A DNA stretch of 56,097 nucleotides from Deltaproteobacteria bacterium (GTDB taxonomy: Bacteria; Desulfobacterota; Desulfuromonadia; Geobacterales; Pseudopelobacteraceae), in assembly GCA_021778115.1 (NCBI GenBank), contig JAJYCS010000005.1:1-56097 (forward strand). Direction: 5' to 3'. The position numbers and the translations under genes were made by a program. The notes under the pieces were generated by a model. The model did no database searches and was not told where the DNA came from. It saw nothing but the letters and a program-made list of their open reading frames with translations. This document shows positions 26,321 to 36,400 of the stretch, piece after piece (positions within the stretch are counted from its first letter, which is position 1; each line of letters opens with the position of its first letter).

Positions 26321-27712
26321 ATGTTTTCCTCACTCCACGAGTTCGTCGCTCGCCTTGAGCACCTCAACGAACTGCACCAGGTGACGGCGCCGGTCAGCAC
26401 GGAACGGGAGCTGGCCGCCATCACCCGCCGGATCAGCGCCTATCCCCAGGGGGGACCGGCCCTGCTGTTCAGGCAGCCGGCGGGATACCCGTTCCCGGTC
26501 GCCACCAACCTCTTCGGCTCCCGGCGCCGGATCCGGCTGGCCCTGGGCCTGGATCGCCTTGAAGACCTGACCGACGACCTGCGCCGCCTGTTGCAACCAG
26601 CCACCATAGGGGGACTGCCCGATCTGGAGGTGGCCCTGGCCAATCAGCCGCTGTTACGCAACTGCCGGCCGGTGACGATCCCCACCGCCCCCTGCCGTGA
26701 CGAAAGCGGCACCGGGGCCGATCTCCTCCAATTCCCGTTTCTGCAGAACTGGCCGGACGACGGTACCGGCGGCGGTACCGGCCGGTATATCACCATGGGA
26801 CAGGTTTTCACGTCGCTGCCCGACGGCAGCCACCCCAACTGCGGCATCTACCGCTGCCAGATCCATGACGCACACACCCTGGCGATCCGCTGGCGCAGCG
26901 ACAGCGGTGCGGCCCGCCACCATCAGGCCTTTCTCGCACAGGGCCAGCGGATGCCGGTGGCCATCGTCCTGGGGGGACCGCCGGCCCTGACCCTGGCGGC
27001 GGCCTGGCCCCTGCCGGACGGCCTGGAGGAACTCAGTTTCGCCTGCTGGCTGCGGCAGGCGCCCCTCCCGGTGGTAAACTGTCCCCACGGACCGCTGTCC
27101 GTACCGGCCGAGGCCGATCTGGTGATTGAGGGCTTTGCCGAACCGGATCGGCCGCTCACGGAGGGGCCGTTCGGCAACCACACCGGCCGCTACGCCCCGG
27201 CCGGCCCGGCGGCCCGGATCACCGTCACCCGGATCACCCGGCGCGCCCAGCCGATCCTGCCGGCCACCGTGGTAGGGCCGCCACCTCAGGAAGACTGCTG
27301 GATGATGCAGGGCTGGGAACGTCTGCTGGCCGCCTTCCTCCCCCGTCTGATTCCGGGAGTGCGGGAGATCTGCCTGCCAATCGCCTGGGTCTTCCGTCAC
27401 AGCGCCATCATCGCCCTTGAGGACCCTACCGCCGTCTCAGTCCGGGAGACGGTCCACGCCCTCTGGCGGCTCCCCTGGTTTGCCAGGGCGCGCCTCCTGG
27501 TGCTGGTGGATGCCGCCATCGCTCCCCGCAACCTCCATCAAGTGGCCTGGCGGGTGGTGAATGAGACCGACTGGCTGGACGACCTGATCCTGGACGAACC
27601 GGGTGGACGACTGGCCATCGACGCCACCCGCCGCACCCTTGACGAGGGGCTGACCGACCCGGTCACCGAAGCGCTGATTAACCACCGTTGGAAGGAGTAC
27701 CAACTGCCGTGA
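26321..27712 (+). CDS. UbiD-family decarboxylase
   Basis: A 463-residue member of the UbiD family, which uses prenylated FMN to decarboxylate aromatic or unsaturated acids. The conserved cofactor and metal region EGPFGNHTGRYAP at about residues 279-291 is followed by VTRITRRAQPILPATVVGPPPQED. The prenylated flavin is made by UbiX, whose gene lies at 37206 beyond the restriction island, and the prenyltransferase UbiA follows with a four-base overlap. In bacteria with the futalosine pathway the trio corresponds to MqnL, MqnP and MqnM. Whether that pathway is used here cannot be read from the window. The protein is at the short end for this family. Confidence 0.88.
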   Translation: MFSSLHEFVARLEHLNELHQVTAPVSTERELAAITRRISAYPQGGPALLFRQPAGYPFPVATNLFGSRRRIRLALGLDRLEDLTDDLRRLLQPATIGGLPDLEVALANQPLLRNCRPVTIPTAPCRDESGTGADLLQFPFLQNWPDDGTGGGTGRYITMGQVFTSLPDGSHPNCGIYRCQIHDAHTLAIRWRSDSGAARHHQAFLAQGQRMPVAIVLGGPPALTLAAAWPLPDGLEELSFACWLRQAPLPVVNCPHGPLSVPAEADLVIEGFAEPDRPLTEGPFGNHTGRYAPAGPAARITVTRITRRAQPILPATVVGPPPQEDCWMMQGWERLLAAFLPRLIPGVREICLPIAWVFRHSAIIALEDPTAVSVRETVHALWRLPWFARARLLVLVDAAIAPRNLHQVAWRVVNETDWLDDLILDEPGGRLAIDATRRTLDEGLTDPVTEALINHRWKEYQLP

Positions 27713-28575
27713 CCGCCGTACTGAAAAAAATCGTGATCTTCATGGAGATGATCAAGTTCTCCCACACCGTCTTCGCCCTGCCGTTCGCCCTCGCCGGGGC
27801 GCTGCTTGCCATCCGTGGCCTCCCCAGCGGCCGTCAGCTCCTGTTCATCATCCTGGCCATGGTGGGGGCCCGCACCGCCGCCATGGCCATGAACCGGCTG
27901 ATCGACGCCGAGATCGACGCCAGGAACCCCCGCACCGCCGGCCGAGCCATCCCGGCGGGCCGGCTCTCCAAGGGGGCGGTCTTCGGCGCGATACTGCTGT
28001 CAGTTGCGCTGCTGCTCTGGTCGGCGGCCATGCTCAATCCGCTCTGCCTCAAACTGTCGCCCATCGCCCTCTTCTTTCTGGTGCTCTACTCCTACTGCAA
28101 ACGGTTCACCGCCCTGGCCCACCTGGTGCTGGGGCTCTGCCTGGCCGCCGCCCCCATCGGCGCCTGGGCGGCCCTGCGGGGGAGCATCGAGCTGCCGGCC
28201 ATCGTGCTGGGGCTGCTGGTGCTGTTCTGGGTGGCCGGGTTCGATATCCTCTACGCCCTCCAGGACCTGGAGTACGACCGCTCCGTGGGCCTGCATTCCA
28301 TCCCGGTGGCGCTGGGGGTGGGCGGCTCCCTCTGGCTGGCCCGGTTGTTCCACCTGTTGACACTGACGCTCCTGCTCTGGCTGATCTTCCTGCTCGGCCT
28401 GGGGATCTGGTTCCAGGTCGGCAGCGGCCTGATGGCCGCTATGCTGTTGTACGAACACTGGCTCTTGCGGGGCGGCGATCTGACCCGGCTGGATGCCGCC
28501 TTCTTCACCATGAACGGCTACATCAGCCTGACTTTCCTGGCCGCCACGGCCGCGGACGTGTTTTGGGGGAGATAG
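27709..28575 (+). CDS. ubiA: UbiA-family prenyltransferase
   Basis: A 288-residue integral membrane prenyltransferase that joins a polyprenyl chain to an aromatic acid in quinone synthesis. The two Asp-rich motifs are NRLIDAEIDARN (about residues 62-73) and DLEYDRSVGLHSIP, separated by hydrophobic helices. I used GTG 27709, which overlaps the UbiD gene stop; an in-frame TTG 21 bases earlier coincides with the ribosome binding site GGAAGGAG and is less likely. The protein is probably the menaquinone or futalosine-pathway prenyltransferase. The stop is followed after three bases by the hsdM start, so the restriction island begins at its very end. Confidence 0.92.
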   Translation: MTAVLKKIVIFMEMIKFSHTVFALPFALAGALLAIRGLPSGRQLLFIILAMVGARTAAMAMNRLIDAEIDARNPRTAGRAIPAGRLSKGAVFGAILLSVALLLWSAAMLNPLCLKLSPIALFFLVLYSYCKRFTALAHLVLGLCLAAAPIGAWAALRGSIELPAIVLGLLVLFWVAGFDILYALQDLEYDRSVGLHSIPVALGVGGSLWLARLFHLLTLTLLLWLIFLLGLGIWFQVGSGLMAAMLLYEHWLLRGGDLTRLDAAFFTMNGYISLTFLAATAADVFWGR

Positions 28576-28578
28576 GCG

Positions 28579-30939
28579 GTGCCGATCAAAAAGTCCGAAC
28601 TCTACTCCTCCCTCTGGAAGTCCTGCGACGAGCTGCGCGGCGGCATGGATGCCAGCCAGTACAAGGATTACGTGCTGGTGCTGTTGTTCGTCAAATACGT
28701 CTCCGACAAGTACGCCGGTGATCCCAATGCCCTGATCGAGGTGCCTGACGGCGGTAGCTTCAAGGATATGATCGCCCTGAAGGGTGACAAGGAGATCGGC
28801 GACCGGATCAACAAGATCATCGGCCGCCTGGCCGAGGCCAACGACCTCAAGGGCGTGATCGACGTGGCCGACTTCAACGACCCCGACAAGCTGGGCAAGG
28901 GCAAGGAGATGGTGGACCGCCTCTCCAACCTGGTGGCGATCTTCGAGAACCCCGGCCTGGACTTCAGCCGCAACCGGGCCGAGGGAGACGACATCCTGGG
29001 CGACGCCTACGAATACCTGATGCGCCACTTCGCCACCGAGTCCGGCAAGAGCAAGGGGCAATTTTACACCCCGGCCGAGGTGTCGCGCATCATGGCCAAG
29101 GTGATCGGCATCAGCAATGCCACCAGTTCCACCCAGACCATCTACGACCCCACCTGCGGCTCCGGCTCGCTGCTCTTGAAGGCCTACGACGAGGCGCCGG
29201 TGGATGTCACCATCTACGGTCAGGAGATGGACAACGCCACCGCCGCCCTGGCCCGGATGAACATGATCCTGCACGACTGCCCTGCGGCGGAGATATGGAA
29301 GGACAACACCCTCTCCAGCCCCCACTTCAAGGAGCCGGACGGCGGCCTCAAGCGCCACGACTATCTGGTGGCCAATCCGCCCTTCTCCACCAAGGCATGG
29401 AGCAACGGCTTCGACCCGGCCAACGACCTCTACGACCGTTTCAGGGATGGCATTCCGCCCGCCAAGAACGGCGACTACGCCTTTCTGCTGCATATCCTTA
29501 CCTCGTTGAAAAGCAGCGGCAAGGGGGCAGTCATTCTGCCCCACGGCGTGCTGTTCCGGGGCGGCGCAGAAGGGACCATCCGCACCAACATCATCCGCAA
29601 GGGGTACATCAAGGGGATTATCGGCCTGCCAGCCAACCTGTTCTACGGCACCGGCATCCCGGCCTGCATCATTGTGCTGGACAAGGAACATGCTGCCAGC
29701 CGCAGCGGCATCTTCATGATCGACGCCAGCAAGGGGTTTGTGAAGGACGGCAACAAGAACCGGCTGCGGCATCAGGATATCCACAAGATTGTTGATGTCT
29801 TCACCAAACAGACCGAGCTTGCCAAATACTCCCGTATGGTCAGCCGGGCCGAGATCGAGGCCAATGACTTCAACCTCAACATCCCGCGCTACATTGATGC
29901 CACTGAACCGGAAGACCTGCAGGATATTGAGGCCCACCTGAAGGGTGGCATCCCCAACCGGGATATTGATGACCTGAGCCGCTACTGGCAGGTTTTTCCA
30001 AATCTGCAGCAGGCCCTGTTTGCGCCACTGGAGCGTAGCGGCTACAGCAGGCTGACCGTTGCTGCTGCAGAGGTCAAGGCCACCATCTTCAGCCACCCGG
30101 AGTTCAGCGCCTTTAACCGTAAGATCACCGCCCTGTTTGAGCTTTGGAAGAGCGCCAACCGCCCAGAGCTGACCAGCATCAGCATCGGCGGCCATCCCAA
30201 ACAGTTGATCGAGACCATCAGCGAGAGCCTGCTGGACAGCTTCCGCAATGCTGCGCTGCTTGACCCGTACGATGTCTACCAGCACCTGATGACCTACTGG
30301 AGCGAGACCATGCAGGATGATGTCTACCTGATCGCCGCTGATGGCTGGCAAGGGACGCCGGAGCTGATCCCGCCGCCGCTCATCATCAGCCGTTACTTTG
30401 CGGCGGAGCAGCAGCAGATCGAGCAGCTTGAGGCTGCACGGGATGCCATCAGCCGCCAGATGGAAGAGCTGGAAGAAGAGAACAGCGGTGAGGAGGGCCT
30501 GCTGGACGAGGCCAAGACCGACAAGGGCAAGCTGACCAGCAAGAGCATCAAGGACCGGCTCAAGGCGATCAAGGGTGACAGGGATGCCGCTGATGAGCGC
30601 AAACTGCTGGAGCAGTATCTGGAGCTGATTGAGCAGGAGTCTGCTGCCAGCAAAAAGGTGAAGGATAGCCAGAAGGCGCTGGATGCCACGGTAGCAGCCA
30701 AATACGCCACCCTGACCGAGGCAGAGGTAAAGAGCTTGGTAGTGGATGACAAATGGCTGGCCACCCTGGCCGCTGATGTGCAGACCGAGCTGGACCGGGT
30801 ATCGCAGGCGTTGACCAGCCGGATCAGGCAACTGGCGGAACGGTATGCCACGCCGCTGCCCCAGTTGGTGCAGGAGGTAGAGGCGGTAAGCGCCACGGTG
30901 GATGCACACCTGCAGCGGATGGGGTTTGTATGGAACTGA
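28579..30939 (+). CDS. hsdM: Type I restriction-modification methyltransferase subunit
   Basis: A 786-residue N6-adenine methyltransferase of the HsdM family, which with HsdS methylates the recognition site. The N-terminal HsdM helical domain (ELYSSLWKSCDELRGGMDASQYKDYV) is clear. The SAM-binding motif I is DPTCGSGSLLLKA near residue 191, and the catalytic motif IV NPPF begins at Asn266. The C-terminal 280 residues extend beyond the classic 500-530 and contain a charged coiled coil (residues about 610-700). GTG 28579 has GGGGGAG upstream inside ubiA. It overlaps hsdS by ten bases. The first two thirds match neighbouring GC-rich codon use, while the tail is less GC-rich. Confidence 0.95.
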   Translation: MPIKKSELYSSLWKSCDELRGGMDASQYKDYVLVLLFVKYVSDKYAGDPNALIEVPDGGSFKDMIALKGDKEIGDRINKIIGRLAEANDLKGVIDVADFNDPDKLGKGKEMVDRLSNLVAIFENPGLDFSRNRAEGDDILGDAYEYLMRHFATESGKSKGQFYTPAEVSRIMAKVIGISNATSSTQTIYDPTCGSGSLLLKAYDEAPVDVTIYGQEMDNATAALARMNMILHDCPAAEIWKDNTLSSPHFKEPDGGLKRHDYLVANPPFSTKAWSNGFDPANDLYDRFRDGIPPAKNGDYAFLLHILTSLKSSGKGAVILPHGVLFRGGAEGTIRTNIIRKGYIKGIIGLPANLFYGTGIPACIIVLDKEHAASRSGIFMIDASKGFVKDGNKNRLRHQDIHKIVDVFTKQTELAKYSRMVSRAEIEANDFNLNIPRYIDATEPEDLQDIEAHLKGGIPNRDIDDLSRYWQVFPNLQQALFAPLERSGYSRLTVAAAEVKATIFSHPEFSAFNRKITALFELWKSANRPELTSISIGGHPKQLIETISESLLDSFRNAALLDPYDVYQHLMTYWSETMQDDVYLIAADGWQGTPELIPPPLIISRYFAAEQQQIEQLEAARDAISRQMEELEEENSGEEGLLDEAKTDKGKLTSKSIKDRLKAIKGDRDAADERKLLEQYLELIEQESAASKKVKDSQKALDATVAAKYATLTEAEVKSLVVDDKWLATLAADVQTELDRVSQALTSRIRQLAERYATPLPQLVQEVEAVSATVDAHLQRMGFVWN

Positions 30940-32069
30940 AGCCGGGGTACAAACAGACCGAGGTGGGGGTGATCCCGGAGGAGTGGGAGTGCATTCCGCT
31001 TGGCAAGCTGACCACACTTCAACGTGGTTATGATCTCCCACACCGGAATAGATTGCCGGGAGCATTTCCAATAATTACCTCATCAGGAGTTGGAGGAACA
31101 CACTCCGAACCTCGCGTCACTGCTCCCGGTGTAGTTACAGGTCGATACGGCACGATAGGGGAAGTCTTCTATGTTGAAGAAGACTTCTGGCCATTGAACA
31201 CAACATTATATGTCCGGGATTTTCATGGAAACCATGAGCTTTTCGCATCTTATTTGCTGCGCACAATAGACTTTCAATCGCATAGCGGGAAAAGCGGAGT
31301 TCCCGGAGTCAATCGAAATGACCTTCATGAACTTGCTGTTGCCCGCCCCCCTCTCCCCGAACAACGCGCCATCGCCACCACCCTCTCCGATCTGGATGCG
31401 TTGATCGCCTCGCTGGACAAGCTGATCGCCAAGAAGCGCGACCTGAAGCAGGCCGCCATGCAGGAACTGCTGACCGGTAAACGCCGCCTGCCGGGGTTCA
31501 GTGGGGAGTGGGAGGTGAAGCGGTTGGGGGAGGTGTGCGAAATTTCAATGGGGAGAACTCCAAGCCGTAGAAATCCTGCTTATTGGGGTAAGGGCTACAA
31601 GTGGCTATCTATCGCAGACTTGCAGGAAAAGGTTCTCGCTGAATCGAAAGAGGAAATTACTGAACTTGCAGCTTCTGAAATGGCAATCATTCCTAAAGGT
31701 ACGCTACTGATGAGCTTTAAGCTTTCAATCGGGCGACTCTGCTTTGCTGGTTGTGATCTGTTCACGAATGAAGCAATTTGCAGCTTCAATAAACTTCAGG
31801 CTAATGCTGACTACCTATACTATGCGCTTGGCCGTGTGGATTTCTCGCTTTACGGCAAGCAAGCAGTGAAAGGTTACACATTAAACAAGGAGTCTTTGAA
31901 GCTTGTAGAGGTTTCATATCCTCCCCTCCCCGAACAAACAGCCATCGCCGCCATCCTCTCCGACATGGACACCGAGATCTCTGCGTTGGAGCAGCGGCGG
32001 GACAAGACCCGGCTGCTGAAACAGGGGATGATGCAGGAACTGCTGACCGGCAGGATCAGGCTGGTATGA
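30930..32069 (+). CDS. hsdS: Type I restriction-modification specificity subunit
   Basis: A 379-residue HsdS with two target-recognition domains and two conserved regions. TRD1 is about residues 20-140, the first conserved region about 140-200 (PPLPEQRAIATTLSDLDALI), TRD2 about 205-330, and the second conserved region 330-379 (PPLPEQTAIAAILSDMDTEI). The recognition domains are visibly AT-richer than the conserved parts, suggesting they were exchanged horizontally. The conserved parts share exact DNA repeats of 20 bases (31458-31477 and 32031-32050) and 12 bases (31353-31364 and 31926-31937). The DNA target cannot be predicted here. It overlaps the end of hsdM. Confidence 0.95.
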   Translation: MELKPGYKQTEVGVIPEEWECIPLGKLTTLQRGYDLPHRNRLPGAFPIITSSGVGGTHSEPRVTAPGVVTGRYGTIGEVFYVEEDFWPLNTTLYVRDFHGNHELFASYLLRTIDFQSHSGKSGVPGVNRNDLHELAVARPPLPEQRAIATTLSDLDALIASLDKLIAKKRDLKQAAMQELLTGKRRLPGFSGEWEVKRLGEVCEISMGRTPSRRNPAYWGKGYKWLSIADLQEKVLAESKEEITELAASEMAIIPKGTLLMSFKLSIGRLCFAGCDLFTNEAICSFNKLQANADYLYYALGRVDFSLYGKQAVKGYTLNKESLKLVEVSYPPLPEQTAIAAILSDMDTEISALEQRRDKTRLLKQGMMQELLTGRIRLV

Positions 32070-32217
32070 GGCGGGTCGCGGGGTATTTATAAGAATTTAT
32101 TCGGGAGTATACGGCCAGATCCGAATACTGTCGTATAAAAGGGTATACATGACTTTTATTGACTTTTATTTGAAAAAAGATAAATTATCCAAAAAATAAT
32201 AAAACAGGATAATTGGC
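32070..32217 (+). promoter_or_regulatory. AT-rich control region with promoter and perfect inverted repeat
   Basis: This gap is much richer in A and T than its surroundings. It contains TTGACT at 32159-32164 and TAAATT at 32181-32186 (16-base spacer), a tandem repeat of GACTTTTATT at 32151-32170, and a perfect inverted repeat AATTATCC (32183-32190) and GGATAATT (32207-32214). The repeat overlaps the -10 box and ends four bases before the ATPase ATG, so it could be an operator or a translation-control hairpin. Confidence 0.55.
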
Positions 32218-33414
32218 ATGATCCATTACCCCCGAACGCAGCTGGCCGAAGAATTGGTAGTCGCTCTGCAGGGCAAGGCGGTTTTCAGCGATGCCCACAA
32301 TGGCTTGTTTTTGGCGGCGCCCCGACGGACCGGCAAATCGACCTTCCTGCAGGCCGACCTAATGCCGGCGCTGGAGCGGGCCGGCGTAGTGGTGGTCTAT
32401 GCGGATCTCTGGGCTGATCAGCGCCGCGACCCTGGAGCCTTGATTGCTGAAGTCATCGGACGGGCCCTGCAACCTCATTTGGGGGTCATTGCCAAGGCCG
32501 CCAAAAAGGCTGGGCTGGAAAAAATCAGCCTTGCAGGTTGGTTGCAGATTGATACCAGCAGAATCGGCAAGCTCGATGGTGTGCCGCTGGTTGAGGCGTT
32601 GCGGGCACTCAGCGAAACCGCCGACGCACCGATCGCGCTGATCATAGATGAAGCCCAGCACGCCCTGACCAGCGAAGCCGGTGAAAATGCCATGGCGGCG
32701 CTCAAATCGGCACGTGACCAGTTGAACCGTCCTGGTGCAATCAAGCTGATGCTGGTGATGTCCGGTTCGGATCGCGACAAGCTGTTGCGTCTGGTCAACA
32801 CGACTGGCGCACCGTTTTATGGTTCTCAAATTCAGCGCATGCCGGAATTGGGTCAGGATTTCATCGCCCATATCGGGGGGCTGATCGAGTCCCAGAGACC
32901 AGAGCTCAAGCCGGTAGACAATGCCGCGCTTTTCGAGGCGTTTCAAGGTTTTGGCTACCGCCCCCAATTTTTCATGGAAGCCCTCGGGTTGGTGTTAAGC
33001 CCTCTCTCCGGCATTGGCGGGCGTTTCGAGCAGGCGATGCTGGTGGCCGCGCAACAACGGCAACGTGACGACGAGGCGCAAATGGAATCAGATTATCTGG
33101 GCCTGAAACCTCTGGAGAGAGCGGTGCTTTGGCGCATGCTGGAACAGGGGCCGCGTTTCAGGCCCTATGATGCCGAGGCCCTCAAGTTCTATCGAGAACA
33201 AACGAGGACCTCGGTTAGTGCCCAAAAAGCGCAAAATGCCCTGGAATCGTTGCGCCAGCACGTTCCGGCGCTGGTCTGGAAATCGGCTCGGGGTGAATAT
33301 GCGGTCGACGATGCCGCAATGCACCGTTGGTATGAGAAACGCTTGAACGAAGGAAGTTGGCCACCTGCAGATTCACAGATCGACCTTGATTTTGAAGGGC
33401 AACAGTCCCCATGA
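32218..33414 (+). CDS. P-loop ATPase with C-terminal winged-helix-like region, embedded in the hsd locus
   Basis: A 398-residue AAA/STAND-like ATPase of unknown function. Walker A is unusual: residues 34-42 read APRRTGKST, with alanine where the first glycine is normal. Walker B is LIIDEAQ with Asp144-Glu145, and a sensor-like VMSGSDRD follows. The rest is helical, and residues about 300-385 look like a winged helix (LKPLERAVLWRMLEQG). It has no nuclease, protease or membrane motif that I can see. Its codon use is less GC-rich than hsdM or hsdR. It has its own AT-rich promoter region and ends four bases inside hsdR. Genes inserted in type I loci are often called R-linked ORFs; I do not recognise this one. 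It might regulate or load the restriction complex or be a separate defence gene. Confidence 0.75.
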   Translation: MIHYPRTQLAEELVVALQGKAVFSDAHNGLFLAAPRRTGKSTFLQADLMPALERAGVVVVYADLWADQRRDPGALIAEVIGRALQPHLGVIAKAAKKAGLEKISLAGWLQIDTSRIGKLDGVPLVEALRALSETADAPIALIIDEAQHALTSEAGENAMAALKSARDQLNRPGAIKLMLVMSGSDRDKLLRLVNTTGAPFYGSQIQRMPELGQDFIAHIGGLIESQRPELKPVDNAALFEAFQGFGYRPQFFMEALGLVLSPLSGIGGRFEQAMLVAAQQRQRDDEAQMESDYLGLKPLERAVLWRMLEQGPRFRPYDAEALKFYREQTRTSVSAQKAQNALESLRQHVPALVWKSARGEYAVDDAAMHRWYEKRLNEGSWPPADSQIDLDFEGQQSP

Positions 33415-36400
33415 CCACCGTCGGCCAGATCGAGCGCGCCACCCAGAATCGGGTGGTGAGGCTGTTCCGTGAGCAGTTGGGCTACGACTACCTGGGCAAC
33501 TGGGAAGAGCGGCCCGACAACCGCTGCGTGGAAGAGAAGCTGCTGCGCGGCGCTTTGCACCTGCACGGCTACGCCAACGACCTGATCACCCGTGCCATCC
33601 ACGAACTGCAGAAGGCAGCCGGCGACCAGGGCAGAAAGCTGTACGACCGCAACAAGGCGGTCTATGAGCTGCTGCGCTACGGGGTGAAGGTAAAGCCGGA
33701 GGTGGGCGAGAACACCGTTACGGTCTGGCTGATCGACTGGACTGACCCACTGAACAACGACTTTGCTCTGGCCGAGGAGGTGACCGTTAAGGGTGCCGAT
33801 GCCAAGGCCAGCACCAAGCGGCCTGACATCGTGCTGTATATCAACGGCATCGCCCTTGGGGTGCTGGAACTGAAACGCTCTACGGTCTCGGTCTCCCAGG
33901 GTATCCGCCAGAACCTGGATAACCAGCAGAAGCAGTTCATCGAACCGTTCTTCAGCACCATGCAGTTGGTGATGGCCGGCAACGACAGCGAAGGGCTGCG
34001 CTACGCTACCATTGCGACCCCGGAAAAGTATTACCTGACCTGGAAAGAGGAGAGCCCCGTCGAGAACCCGCTGGACCGTGGCCTGTTGCAGCTCTGCAGC
34101 AAAGAGCGGCTGCTGGAGCTGATCCACGACTTTGTGGTCTTTGACAGCGGCACCAAAAAGCTCTGCCGCCACAACCAGTATTTCGGTGTGCGGGCTGCCC
34201 AGGAGTATCTCAAGCGCCGCGAGGGCGGCATCATCTGGCACACCCAGGGGTCGGGCAAGTCCTTGACCATGGTCTGGCTGGCCAAGTGGATTCGCGAGAA
34301 CCTCACCGACAGCCGGGTGCTGATTATCACCGACCGCACCGAGCTGGACGGGCAGATCGAGACCGTCTTTATGGGGGTGCATGAGGCGATCTACCGCACC
34401 GCCAGCGGGGCCGACCTGATCGCCACCCTCAACGCCACGGCCCCCTGGCTGGTCTGCTCCCTGATCCACAAGTTCGGCAGCAAGGAAAACGACGACATCA
34501 ACGCCTATCTGAACGAGCTGCAAAGCGCCCTGCCACCCGACTTCAGGGCCAAGGGCGATCTGTACGTGTTTGTGGACGAGTGCCACCGCACCCAGTCAGG
34601 CGAGCTGCACAAGGCGATGAAGGCGATCCTGCCCAATGCCCTGTTCATCGGCTTTACCGGCACCCCGCTACTCAAGGCCGACAAGCAGAAGAGCATCGAG
34701 GTCTTTGGCCGCTACATTCACACCTACAAGTTTGACGAGGCGGTGCATGACAAGGTGGTGCTGGACCTGCGCTACGAGGCGCGGGACATCGACCAGAGCG
34801 TGAAATCCCAGAAAAAGATCGACGAGTGGTTCGAGGCCAAGACCAAGGGGCTGACCGATCTGGCCAAGGCCCAGCTCAAGGCCCGCTGGGGCACGCTACA
34901 GAAGGTGCTCTCCTGCAAAGAGCGCCTGGAGATGATCGTCAACGACATCCTGATCGACATGAACACCAAGCCGCGCCTGATGGATGGCCGGGGCAACGCC
35001 CTGCTGGTGTCGGGCAGCATCTACGAGGCCTGCAAGTTCTACGAGCTGTTCGCCAGGACCGAGCTGAAAGGCGCCTGCGCCATTGTCACCAGCTACAAGC
35101 CCCAGGTCAGCGACATCAAGGGGGAGACCAGCGGTGACGGCGAGACCGACAACCTGCGCAAGTACGACATCTACCGCGCCATGCTGGCCGACTGGTTCAA
35201 CGAGGCGCCGGAGACGGCGGTCAACAAGGTGGAGCTGTTCGAGGAGCAGGTCAAGAAGGTCTTTATCGAGGAGCCGGGCCGCATGCGGCTGCTGATTGTG
35301 GTGGACAAGCTGCTGACCGGCTTTGATGCTCCATCGGCCACCTATCTGTACATCGACAAACAGATGCGTGACCATGGCCTGTTCCAGGCCATCTGCCGGG
35401 TGAACCGGCTGGACGGCGATGACAAGGAATACGGCTACATCGTCGACTACAAGGACCTGTTCAAGAGCCTGGAAGGGGCGGTGCAGGACTATACCTCCGG
35501 CGCCCTGGACGGCTTTGACAAGGAGGATGTGGCCGGGCTGCTGGAGGACCGTCTGCAGAAGGCTAAGGAAGATCTGGAGGAGGCGCGGGAATCGATCAAG
35601 GCGCTCTGTGAACCGGTGGAGCCGCCCAGGGACACGTTGGCCTACCTGCGCTTCTTCTGCGCCGTTGAATCCGGCAATGCCGAACAGTTGAAGGAGAACG
35701 AACCCAAGCGGCTGGCCCTGTACAAGCTGACCGCCAGCCTGCTGCGGGCCTTTGCCGACCTCTCCGCTGAGCTGGCCGAGGCCGGCTACAGCGCCACGGA
35801 GATCGAGACCATCAAGGCAGAGGTGGATCATTTTGAGAAGGTGCGCAATGAGGTGAAACTGGCCAGTGGTGACTACATCGACCTGAAGATGTACGAGCCG
35901 GCCATGCGTTACCTGATCGACACCTACATCCGGGCCGAGGAGAGCGAGAAGGTCTCGGCCTTTGATGATCTTTCCCTGGTCAATCTGATCGTTGAGCGGG
36001 GCGAGGACGCTGTCGAGGCGTTGCCCAGGTCGATCCGCAGGAGCCAGCAGGCCACGGCCGAGACCATCGAGAATAACGTCCGCAAGCTGATCATCGACGA
36101 GCACCCGATCAACCCCCGCTACTACGACGAGATGTCGGCCCTGTTGCAGGCCCTAATCGAGCAGCGTCGCCAGGAGGCCATCAGCTATCAGGAGTATCTG
36201 CAGCAAGTGGTGGCGCTGACCCGCACGATCAAGCAACCCGCCAGTGCAAGCTATCCGTCCAGCCTGCATACGCGGGCCAGACGGGCGCTCTACGATAACC
36301 TGGACAAGGACGAGCTGCTGGCCGTGGCGGTGGACAACGCGGTGCGGGAAAGCATGCAGGATGGTTGGCGTGACAACAGCATCAAGGTGAAAAAGGTCAG

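Noticed and set aside
26321-28575. ubiD/ubiA called firmly as ubiquinone genes
   Set aside because: An anaerobic Geobacter-like organism is expected to make menaquinone; the same families serve the futalosine pathway, so the pathway was left open.
28000-31071. Open frame of over 1000 codons on the minus strand opposite ubiA and hsdM
   Set aside because: It is the codon-bias shadow of GC-rich genes: its translation is rich in Gln, His, Gly and Val with no recognisable domain, and the plus-strand genes are unmistakable.
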